Assembly (NCBI RefSeq): GCF_014205155.1
Contig: NZ_JACHMX010000001.1
Location: 1,302,001-1,366,000 of the forward strand
DNA length: 64,000 bases
Direction: 5' to 3'
Source of the DNA: Amycolatopsis umgeniensis
Lineage (GTDB): Bacteria > Actinomycetota > Actinomycetes > Mycobacteriales > Pseudonocardiaceae
In this document: piece by piece, positions 34,495 through 41,471 of the stretch
Numbering within the stretch: position 1 is the stretch's first letter
Layout: each line of letters begins with the position of its first letter
Program-made: the position numbers and the translations under genes
The notes under the pieces: generated by a model
The model's database searches: none
What the model saw: only the letters and a program-made list of their open reading frames with translations
What the model was told of the DNA's origin: nothing

Positions 34495-37208
34495 GGTGTT
34501 GCCCCCTTTGTCTTGATGAAACGGCGTAGCAGGAAGATGAGCACGATCGCGGCGGCCAGCAGGATGCCCGCCAAGCCGACGAGCCCCCACGTCATCCACG
34601 ACGGCTGAGTAGTCTGGGCGGCGGCTTGGAGCTGGGTACCGGACGCGGCGTTCGCGGCGTCGACGTCCGAGAGCGGCAGCCGGACGGCGGACGACAGCGG
34701 CGAATCCGCGGCGGTGAGCCAAGATCGGCCCGCGACACCCTGGGCGGCGGCGAGGCTCGTCGGGAAATCGGTCTTCCCGTCGCTCGCCACGACGGATCCC
34801 TTGGCGAAACCGCCGTCGGCCTGGACCAGCTTGCCCAGCGACCGCGCGGTTCCGCTCGCGTCGAGTCCCGCGACCTGCCGCGCGGCGGCGACGGCGGCGC
34901 TGAGCGCGACGTCCGCTTCGCCCGCTTCACCGGTCACCATGCCTTCACCGGTCGGCCGGACGCCGAGCGCGCTCACCGCGGAGACGAACGCCGACACACG
35001 CCGCTCGGTCCAGCCGTCCGGTCGTTTGGTCGACGGCGCGGCGTCGGTATGCGGACGGGCGGCCAGCGCGGTGACCGCGGCGGCTGTCGCGCCCAGGTCA
35101 CCGGAGCCGCACTCCGCGGTGTCGAGGTGCTTCGGGAAGGTTCCGTCGGCGCACTGGCGCGAAAGCAGCAGTTCGACCGCGGGGCCGGGGTCGGCGGTGG
35201 TGGCGAGCAGTGCCCACGTGTGCCGCTCGACGGTCTCGTCGGCGTCGGCGAAGGAACCGGTGTCGGTGAACTTGCCGTCAGTGCCGCGCAGCTTCACCAG
35301 GTCGGCGCGCAGCTGACCGACGTCCGCCTTCGCGAACTCGCCGACGAGCACCAGCTTCGCGAGCGGTTCGGCGTAGGACGCCCCACTCTGCTCGTACGGA
35401 GCGCCGTGGGCGTAGGCCTGCACGGCTTCCGGCGTGAGCAGGAACTTCGATGCGCGGGCGACCGTCTCCGGCTGCACGTCCAGCGCCCGCAGCGCGAGCA
35501 CCAGATCAGCGGTGGCGTCGTAGTCGACGTAGGTCTTGCCGTCCTCGGTGACCTCGACGTGGTCACCGCCCACGAGCCGGTTCGTCAGGTACGCGCCCAG
35601 ACGGGAAGCCGGGGTCGCCGTGTCCGGGATGGCGACCGGGGCCGCGATCGCCGTCGGCGGCGGGACCCGGGCGCCGGTGGACGCCCTCGGGGTGACCGGC
35701 TTCTTCTTGGGTTTCGGCGTCGTGGTCTTCGGCGCGGGCTTGGTGTCCTGCGGCTTGGCCGCGGGCGGGGTGGTCGTGACGGTGACCGTGCTCGGCGCGG
35801 GCGGGCTCGTCGCCAGTGACGAGGACGTGCCCGGCGTCGGCGTCACCGACGTCGTGGTGGTCGCGGTGGTCGTCGTCGTGGTCGTGGTCGTGGTCGTCGT
35901 GGTGCTGGTCGGCGCCGGATCGCTGCTGGTCGAGGTCGGCGTGCCGGTGGCCGAGCTCGTTTCGGACGGCGTGGAGGTCGGCGTTTCGGAGGCACTGCTG
36001 CTGGTCGGTGGCGGTCCGCTGCCCTTCGCGAGCGCGTAGAAGCCGACCTGCGACAACCCGAGCGAGGCCTGGGCGCCCGCGCGGATCCAGGTGTCGAGCC
36101 CGCTGATGCCGCCGGTGCGCGCCGCGACGTAGGAAGCCGGGTTGTAGGCGATCGCGCCGAGGTCGCCCGCGAGCCGGTTGCCGGAGTCGGCCGCCGCGTT
36201 CGCCTGCGCGGATTTGAGGAACCGCACGCCCTTGTCGACCGCCTCGTCGGCGCCGCCCGCGTCGGCGAGCGCCTGGACGATCAGGCCGGTGCTGTTGGTG
36301 TTCGGGGCTTCGGTGCCGACGCCGCCGCCCCAGCCACCACCGGCGTTCTGGTTCGCGGTGAGCCAGGAGACGGTCTTGGCGATCGGGGCGTCGAGTCCGC
36401 CCGCGCCCGCCTTCCGCGCGGCCAGCATCGCCGAAAGCGCGAGGCCGGTGGTGTCACCGTCGGACGGGGACTGGTCGATCGTCTTGCCCTCGTCGCACGA
36501 GGAGATCTTGTAGCCGTTCGACGTGACGTGATCGCCGGTCTCGGTCGTCTTGATGTAGCCGAAGAAGATGCGGAAGTAGCCCTCGGAGCACTGCTGGGTC
36601 AGTAGCTTGTCGATGGCGAGCTGGTCATTCTCACCCGCCGCGGCGAGCCCGATGACGCCGAGCGACTGGCCGAACATGTTCGCGTTGTTGCTCACGGAGT
36701 CGGCGAGGTCGGGGTTCTTCGAGTAGTCGCTGATCCGGCCCTTGTCCGGGCCTTTGCGCATGATCGCGGCCTTGGTCTCGGCGACCATGTCGTAGCCGTC
36801 GAAGTTCCGCGGGTCGTGGCCGGAGGCCTGCGCGGCGACCAGCGTCTTGGCCGCGGCGCCGCCGACGATGACCTGGTCGTAGCCTGCGCCGGGGACGAGG
36901 CCGTCCCAGGTGAAGTAGTCGGTGGCGTGGCCCTGCTCGTCGAGGAACTTCACGATCGGCTCGGCCTTCGCACCCTCGCCCGAGGCGTACATCGAGAGCA
37001 GCACGTCGATCATCAGGCCGTGGTCGGGCAGTTCGCCGCCGTTGGGGTTCTCGAGCGTGCCGTCCGGCTTCAGCTTCGTCGCGAGCCAGCGAGAGTTCGC
37101 CTTCGCCGCGTCGGGATCGTTCGCGGCCGTCGCCGTCCCGGTGAGCAGGGCGGCGACCACGCCGACACTGACGGCGAACGCCGATGCGGCCAAGTACCCG
37201 CGGCGCAT
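34491..37208 (-). CDS. Membrane-anchored protein with two squalene-cyclase/prenyltransferase-like alpha/alpha barrels
   Basis: A 905-residue exported protein. Start: ATG at 37208 with AAGGAGGAG upstream. Signal peptide about 1-29; first helical-repeat barrel about 30-400 (repeats such as GGGWGGG, NTNSTGLIVQAL and DTTGLALSAM, typical of squalene-cyclase/prenyltransferase toroids); low-complexity Ser/Thr/Pro linker about 405-530 with a run of 13 threonines; second barrel about 540-860 (CADGTFPKH, LGATAAAVTAL); one membrane helix about 870-895 and a short basic tail. Animal intrinsic factor and transcobalamin use an alpha/alpha barrel of this class to bind B12. First gene of the riboswitch-led minus-strand operon, followed without gaps by two DUF4430-like proteins and an ECF transporter. 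I infer corrinoid binding at the cell surface. Confidence 0.88.
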   Translation of the reverse strand: MRRGYLAASAFAVSVGVVAALLTGTATAANDPDAAKANSRWLATKLKPDGTLENPNGGELPDHGLMIDVLLSMYASGEGAKAEPIVKFLDEQGHATDYFTWDGLVPGAGYDQVIVGGAAAKTLVAAQASGHDPRNFDGYDMVAETKAAIMRKGPDKGRISDYSKNPDLADSVSNNANMFGQSLGVIGLAAAGENDQLAIDKLLTQQCSEGYFRIFFGYIKTTETGDHVTSNGYKISSCDEGKTIDQSPSDGDTTGLALSAMLAARKAGAGGLDAPIAKTVSWLTANQNAGGGWGGGVGTEAPNTNSTGLIVQALADAGGADEAVDKGVRFLKSAQANAAADSGNRLAGDLGAIAYNPASYVAARTGGISGLDTWIRAGAQASLGLSQVGFYALAKGSGPPPTSSSASETPTSTPSETSSATGTPTSTSSDPAPTSTTTTTTTTTTTTTATTTTSVTPTPGTSSSLATSPPAPSTVTVTTTPPAAKPQDTKPAPKTTTPKPKKKPVTPRASTGARVPPPTAIAAPVAIPDTATPASRLGAYLTNRLVGGDHVEVTEDGKTYVDYDATADLVLALRALDVQPETVARASKFLLTPEAVQAYAHGAPYEQSGASYAEPLAKLVLVGEFAKADVGQLRADLVKLRGTDGKFTDTGSFADADETVERHTWALLATTADPGPAVELLLSRQCADGTFPKHLDTAECGSGDLGATAAAVTALAARPHTDAAPSTKRPDGWTERRVSAFVSAVSALGVRPTGEGMVTGEAGEADVALSAAVAAARQVAGLDASGTARSLGKLVQADGGFAKGSVVASDGKTDFPTSLAAAQGVAGRSWLTAADSPLSSAVRLPLSDVDAANAASGTQLQAAAQTTQPSWMTWGLVGLAGILLAAAIVLIFLLRRFIKTKGATP
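35850..35903. repeat. ACC/ACG simple repeat encoding a poly-threonine linker
   Basis: On the minus strand this stretch encodes thirteen consecutive threonines, an alanine and four more threonines, using mixed ACC and ACG codons. It lies in the linker between the two barrels of the 905-residue protein; such mucin-like linkers are flexible and often O-glycosylated in actinomycetes. Confidence 0.9.
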
Positions 37209-37287
37209 GGCTCCTCCTTGCGGCATGGCGGAGGACAGGCGCGGGGGCGCCGGAGTCACCCCTGTTGATCGCGACAGTGGTTCGTTC

Positions 37288-37415
37288 ATCCACCCGTGCG
37301 GTACCCCGGCTCGCCCTGGTGAAGGGCCCACGGTTGCGCGACAGCGCCGGATTTCGACCGGCTTCCCCGTCACGGGCGGCGTTGTTCAGTTGTCGAGCCC
37401 GCCGAGGTTAACACC
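37288..37415 (-). ncRNA. Cobalamin riboswitch, minus strand
   Basis: Read on the minus strand, 37370-37330 carries the conserved B12-aptamer core (GGGGAAGCCGGT, AATCCGGCGCTGTC, GCGCAACCGT) followed by the 3' element GAGCCGGGGTACC at 37314-37302. The aptamer lies about 80 bases upstream of the ATG of the 905-residue barrel protein, so it should shut off that gene and the downstream DUF4430-like and ECF transporter genes when B12 is plentiful. The outer stem boundaries are approximate. Confidence 0.87.
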
Positions 37416-37499
37416 CGATCACTCGCGACAGGCACCGCTGACCAGGTCGGTTGCCAGGATCACATCGAGAGTCGCGCCCGGCGGTACCCCGGCGCTTGA

Positions 37500-37612
37500 C
37501 CGGGATGAGACTCTTCGGATCGTCAATCAGCGCGGTCGTGGGGGAAGTCCGGTGAGAGTCCGGCGCTGTCCCGCAACGGTATGCCCTTTCGGGCGAGCCC
37601 GGTCACCCACGT
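37500..37612 (+). ncRNA. Cobalamin riboswitch, plus strand
   Basis: The core at 37540-37580 contains GGGGAAGTCCGGTGAGAGTC and the near-invariant CTGTCCCGCAACGGT, followed by GAGCCCGGTCACCC (37594-37607), all diagnostic of the cobalamin (AdoCbl) riboswitch. It ends about 50 bases before the ATG of the secreted barrel protein. Downstream, CGGTG-tcac-CACCG (37617-37630) can pair and could compete with a second small stem near 37626-37643, a possible expression platform close to the ribosome site. Confidence 0.92.
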
Positions 37613-37663
37613 CGCGCGGTGTCACCACCGACTCCTGTCGTGGAAATGCGGGAAAGGGTTCTC

Positions 37664-38671
37664 ATGAGACGTTTGGTCCTCGCTGTCGCCATGCTGTGCG
37701 GCATCGGACTGGTCGCCGCTCCGGCGGCGACCGCGGCCACCCACAACAAGGCGGACGCCGCCGCGGGCTGGCTCGCCAGGCAGATGACCGACGGGGAAAG
37801 GTTCGAGGCCGACTTCGGCGGCCAGAAGTTCCCCGACCAGGGCTTGACGATCGACGCGATCTTCGCGTTCGCCGCGGCCGGGGTGTCGGACACGAACGCC
37901 GGCAAGGCGATCACGTGGCTGGCGAAGCCGGAGATCACCACGGGTTACGTCGGCAGCGGCACCGAGGCCTACGCGGGCGCGCACGCCAAACTGCTGCTGG
38001 CCGCGCAGATCCGGGGCAAGAACCCGGCGTCGTTCGGCGGCGTCGACCTCAAGGCGGGACTGCTCTCGCTGCTCACGCCGTCCGGCCGGTTCTCCGACCG
38101 GTCCGAGTACGGCGACTACTCGAACGCCTTCACCCAGTCGCTCGCCCTGCTGGCGCTGGACCGCACACCCACCGGCGCCCCCACCTCGGCCGTGACGTTC
38201 CTCGCGGGCACCCAGTGCGCGGACGGCGGTTTCCCGCTGAACTTCGGGGAAGCGACGTGCGCGAGCGACGTCGACTCGACCGCGATGGTCGTGCAGGCCT
38301 TGCGCGCCACCGGTGACGCGGTGAACGCCGGCGAGGGCACTTCCTGGCTGGTCACCAAGCAGCACGCGAACGGCGGCTTCGGCGTCGGCACGAACGCGCC
38401 GAACTCCAACAGCACCGGCCTCGCCGCCGAAGCGCTGGCGGGCCACCGTCCCGCCGCCGCGGTCAAGGCGCGGGAATTCCTGCGGTCGTTGCAGACCGGC
38501 TGCACCGGCGCCGAGGCGGACCGCGGTGCGATCGCCTACGACGCCACCGGCCTGAACCCGGCGACCGCCCCGCGCGCGACCGCGCAGGCGATCCTCGGCC
38601 TGGCGAGGGTTCCGCTGAGCGACCTGCACGGTGGTGGCCGTCCGCAGGCGCCGGTCCTCGCCTGCTCCTGA
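37664..38671 (+). CDS. Secreted single-barrel squalene-cyclase/prenyltransferase-repeat protein under B12 riboswitch
   Basis: A 335-residue exported protein with signal peptide (residues 1-25, ending ATAA) and one alpha/alpha-barrel domain of the squalene-cyclase/prenyltransferase-repeat class: CADGGFPLNFG, DSTAMVVQAL, NGGFGVG and NSNSTGLAAEAL match the repeats of the large protein on the opposite strand. No membrane helix or linker, so it is probably released. ATG at 37664 follows GGGAAAGGG. A cobalamin riboswitch covers its leader, so it should be made when B12 is scarce. It lacks the acidic DxDD and QW motifs expected of an active cyclase, and no terpene genes lie nearby; a corrinoid-scavenging role like intrinsic factor or haptocorrin is the better reading, but is inferred. 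Confidence 0.88.
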   Translation: MRRLVLAVAMLCGIGLVAAPAATAATHNKADAAAGWLARQMTDGERFEADFGGQKFPDQGLTIDAIFAFAAAGVSDTNAGKAITWLAKPEITTGYVGSGTEAYAGAHAKLLLAAQIRGKNPASFGGVDLKAGLLSLLTPSGRFSDRSEYGDYSNAFTQSLALLALDRTPTGAPTSAVTFLAGTQCADGGFPLNFGEATCASDVDSTAMVVQALRATGDAVNAGEGTSWLVTKQHANGGFGVGTNAPNSNSTGLAAEALAGHRPAAAVKAREFLRSLQTGCTGAEADRGAIAYDATGLNPATAPRATAQAILGLARVPLSDLHGGGRPQAPVLACS

Positions 38672-38714
38672 GGTACGTCTCGTGAGCGGTAGGGACGGTT
38701 CCTTCCTTGCTTGA

Positions 38715-38771
38715 GGTCCGTGAAGGACCCCTTCACTACCCTCAGGGTAGGCAAGGGGCCCTTCACGGACC
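38715..38771. repeat. Long palindrome of the GTCCGTGAAGG family, likely terminator
   Basis: Arms 38715-38740 and 38746-38771 pair over 26 bases with three mismatches and a five-base loop (CTCAG). The outer arm GGTCCGTGAAGG is shared with the palindrome at 29087-29147. It stands 44 bases after the stop of the B12-regulated plus-strand gene and could end its transcript. Confidence 0.85.
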
Positions 38772-38867
38772 CGCACCCGCGAACAACCGCAGCCAGTACC
38801 CAGTAGGTACCTAAGACACTCTCGGTTCCAACCGTCCCGACCGCTCAAGAGCCTTTAGCCTGTGCCG

Positions 38868-39608
38868 GTGGCTGAGTATCGAGTGGGCGACCTCGCGAAC
38901 CAGGCGGGGACGTCGGTGCGGAACGTGCGCGCCTATCAAGACCGGGGACTGCTTCCCGCGCCGACGCGACGCGGGCGCGTGGCGATGTACGACGACGCGC
39001 ATCTGGCCCGGCTGCGGCTGATCGTCCAGTTGCTGGAGCGCGGGTATACCCTCGCCCAGATCGAGGAAATGATCGAGACCTGGCAGCAGGGGCGGGATCT
39101 CGGCGATCTGATGGGCCTGGAGGACGCGCTCTCCCAGCCGTGGTCGGAGGAGACCCCCGAGCGGATCACCGTGACGCAGGCGCGGAAGGAATTCGGGCGG
39201 CTGATCACCCCGGCCAACGTCAAACGGGTGCTGGCGATGGGGGTGGCCACCCGCCGGGGCGCGCATTTCGAGGTCTTCAGCCCGCAACTGCTGCAGGCCG
39301 GCCGTGAACTGCTGGCGGCGGGGGTCCCGCCGGAGCAGGTCCTGAGCCTGGCCGAGGCGCTGATCGAGCACACCGACGCCGTCGCGACGTTGTTCCTGGA
39401 CACCATCCGGCGCGACGTCGTCGACCCTCGCGGGGAGGACTGGGTGCCGGACGCCGCGGAGATTTCCGACCTCACCGACCTGGTGAAACGACTGCGGCCG
39501 CTGGCGCAGTCGGCGGTGACCGCGAGTCTGGCGCTGTCGATGAGCCGCGCCTTCCCGGAGTTCCTCGAGGAACTGGCCCAGCACCTCCGGGAACGCCACG
39601 AGTCTTGA
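38868..39608 (+). CDS. MerR-family transcriptional regulator
   Basis: A 246-residue one-component regulator. N-terminal winged helix-turn-helix: YRVGDLANQAGTSVRNVRAYQDRGLLP, in the typical MerR form, then GYTLAQIEEMIETW, followed by a helical effector domain without the cysteines of metal sensors. I take the GTG at 38868; another GTG at 38862 is in frame, no ribosome site is visible, and TAGCCT at 38856-38861 is placed like a -10 box for a leaderless transcript. A 10-base palindrome TAGGTACCTA at 38804-38813 could be an operator. The downstream oxygenase, 63 bases away and in the same direction, is the probable target. Confidence 0.92.
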   Translation: MAEYRVGDLANQAGTSVRNVRAYQDRGLLPAPTRRGRVAMYDDAHLARLRLIVQLLERGYTLAQIEEMIETWQQGRDLGDLMGLEDALSQPWSEETPERITVTQARKEFGRLITPANVKRVLAMGVATRRGAHFEVFSPQLLQAGRELLAAGVPPEQVLSLAEALIEHTDAVATLFLDTIRRDVVDPRGEDWVPDAAEISDLTDLVKRLRPLAQSAVTASLALSMSRAFPEFLEELAQHLRERHES

Positions 39609-39631
39609 ACATTTACATCGGTCACTGTAAC
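39605..39631 (+). promoter_or_regulatory. Candidate promoter with TTACA-N8-TGTAA inverted repeat
   Basis: TTGAAC (39605-39610) and TGTAAC (39626-39631) could serve as -35 and -10 boxes. Between and over them lies the dyad TTACA-N8-TGTAA (39613-39630). MerR regulators bind dyads placed in the promoter spacer, so this is a reasonable operator for the regulator encoded just upstream. The short spacer makes the promoter reading uncertain. Confidence 0.45.
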
Positions 39632-39671
39632 TTTCCATCGCGGGATGCAATCCGCGATGGAGGGAGTGGCG

Positions 39672-40574
39672 ATGACGGCACGGACGAAGCCCCTACGCGA
39701 TCGGGAGACCGGCGCGCAGCGCTTGCTGCAGGCGAGCGCGAAGCTGTCTTATGACCCCGAAGTCGACGTGGACTGGGAAGCCCCGCTGACCGACGGCGCG
39801 TTCTTCATCCCCGAGCGGACGGTGTCGTTGTACGGCACCGAATTGTGGGACAGCATGAGTCACGAGCAGCGCGTGGAGCTGTCACGGCAGGAGCTGATCA
39901 ACTCGGTCAGCGTCGGGATCTGGTTCGAGATCATCCTGATGCAGATGCTGCTGCGGATGTCCTACCGCGCGGATCCCACCACCGCGCACGCACGGTACGC
40001 GCTGACCGAGGTCGCCGACGAATGCCGCCATTCGACGATGTTCGCGATGCTGATCGACAAGGTCGACGGCCGTCCGTACCGGAACAACCGGCTGCTGCAC
40101 TTCACCGCGCACGTGCTGCCGCTGATCCTGCGGGGCCCGTCGATGTGGGTGGCGACGCTGATCGGCGAGGAGGTCTTCGACGCCATCCAGCGTGAGCATC
40201 TGCAGGACGAGTCGATCCAGCCGCTGGTGCGCGCCGTCATGCGGATCCACGTCACCGAAGAGGCACGGCATGTGCGCTACGCCCGCGACGACCTGAGCAG
40301 GCAGATGGCCCGCGCGTCCTGGCCGGTCAAGGCCTTCACGCGGATCGTCGTGGCGATCGGCTCGATGCTGTTGTCCCGGCTGCTGTCCAGGCCCGCGCAG
40401 TACGCCCGCGCCGGTCTGGAGCGTCCCCGCCGGGCGGCCGCGCTGGCCAGGCGCAGCCCGCACCGCCGCGAGGTGCTGGCCGCGGGTGCCGCGAAAATGG
40501 TGCGGTACCTGCGGGAAGTCGACCTCGTCGGCGGTCCGGGCCTGGTGCTGTGGCGGCGTTCCGGCCTGTTATGA
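39672..40574 (+). CDS. AurF-like diiron oxygenase
   Basis: A 300-residue all-helical protein of the AurF (p-aminobenzoate N-oxygenase) diiron group. Likely iron ligands are the Glu and His of ADECRHS (residues 115-121), the Glu residues of IGEEVFD and the IHVTEEARH motif, plus an earlier Glu in the helix around residues 74-86. The ATG at 39672 has GGAGGGAG upstream; an earlier in-frame ATG is less well placed. Members oxidise amines or lipid-like substrates; the substrate here is unknown. The gene follows a MerR regulator and overlaps the convergent luciferase-like gene by six bases. Its basic C-terminal tail (about residues 240-280) is longer than the catalytic core needs. Confidence 0.85.
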   Translation: MTARTKPLRDRETGAQRLLQASAKLSYDPEVDVDWEAPLTDGAFFIPERTVSLYGTELWDSMSHEQRVELSRQELINSVSVGIWFEIILMQMLLRMSYRADPTTAHARYALTEVADECRHSTMFAMLIDKVDGRPYRNNRLLHFTAHVLPLILRGPSMWVATLIGEEVFDAIQREHLQDESIQPLVRAVMRIHVTEEARHVRYARDDLSRQMARASWPVKAFTRIVVAIGSMLLSRLLSRPAQYARAGLERPRRAAALARRSPHRREVLAAGAAKMVRYLREVDLVGGPGLVLWRRSGLL

Positions 40575-41402
40575 GGCGCGCAGCGGCGCGATGGTCTTCG
40601 CCACCTGGTCGAGAAGCTCCAAGGTCTCGGCCTCGGGCAGCGTCGGCAGGAGGAGGGAGACTTCGTCGACCCCGGCGCCGTCGAGACGTCGCAGCAACTC
40701 GGGATCGGCCGGCGCGCCGAACACGCTGATCTGGACGTCTTCGCGGCCTTGATCGGCGAGCCAGGACCGGACCCGGCGCAGTTCCTCCGGCGGTGTCACG
40801 AAATGCGGCAGCCAGCCGTCCGCGTGCTCGGCGAGCCGTTTGAGCCCGGCGGGGCCCTGACCGGCGACGTAGATCGGCGGATGCGGTTTCCGCACCGGCT
40901 TCGGCCAGGCGAAGACAGGGTCGAAATCGACGTGCTCGCCGTGGAACTCGGCCTCGTCCTTGGTCCAGATCTCCTTGAGCGCCTGGAGTTGTTCGGTCAG
41001 CAGCGCGCCCCGCGTCTTCGGGTCGACGCCGTGGTTGCGCATCTCCTCGATGTTCCAGCCCGCCCCGACGCCGAAGATCACCCGCCCCTCGGAGAGCAGG
41101 TCGAGGCTGGCGACTTCCTTGGCCGTGTAGAGCACGTCGCGCTGGATCATCAGGGCGACCGCGGTGCCGAGCCGGAGGTTCGACGTGACCGTCGCGGCGG
41201 CGGCCAGCGCCACGAACGGGTCGAAGTTGCGCATGGCCCCTCGCGGCAGCTCGCCGCCGGGGTAAGGAGACTCCCTGCTGACCGGTATGTGGGAGTGCTC
41301 AGGGACGTAGAGGGAGTCGAATCCCTTCTCCTCCAACGCCGCCCCCAAAAAGTGGGGCCGGATTCCTTCGTCGGTCACTGCCGTCGCGATCCCGAAGTCC
41401 AT
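40569..41402 (-). CDS. LLM-class (luciferase-like) F420- or flavin-dependent oxidoreductase
   Basis: A 277-residue TIM-barrel enzyme of the luciferase-like monooxygenase family, closest in pattern to actinobacterial TIGR03619-type F420-dependent proteins. Landmarks: LYVPEHSHIP near residue 35, LRLGTAVALMIQRDVLYTAKEVASLD, GVGAGWNIEEM and PIYVAGQGPAGLKR. Substrate unknown. Single gene, convergent with the diiron oxygenase and 69 bases from the LAL regulator in the same direction. Confidence 0.92.
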   Translation of the reverse strand: MDFGIATAVTDEGIRPHFLGAALEEKGFDSLYVPEHSHIPVSRESPYPGGELPRGAMRNFDPFVALAAAATVTSNLRLGTAVALMIQRDVLYTAKEVASLDLLSEGRVIFGVGAGWNIEEMRNHGVDPKTRGALLTEQLQALKEIWTKDEAEFHGEHVDFDPVFAWPKPVRKPHPPIYVAGQGPAGLKRLAEHADGWLPHFVTPPEELRRVRSWLADQGREDVQISVFGAPADPELLRRLDGAGVDEVSLLLPTLPEAETLELLDQVAKTIAPLRAS

Positions 41403-41471
41403 ACCTTGCTACGACTCACGGGCTGGGCCGGGTATTCCCTCGCTACCGCCAACTGCGCGAAGGGGCAAACC

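Noticed and set aside
35850..35903. Non-coding tandem repeat or CRISPR-like array
   Set aside because: It is an in-frame poly-Thr coding tract without spacers.
37664..38671. Terpene cyclase function for the barrel proteins
   Set aside because: Signal peptides, cobalamin riboswitches, an ECF transporter neighbour and the absence of DxDD-type acid motifs argue against triterpene cyclisation.
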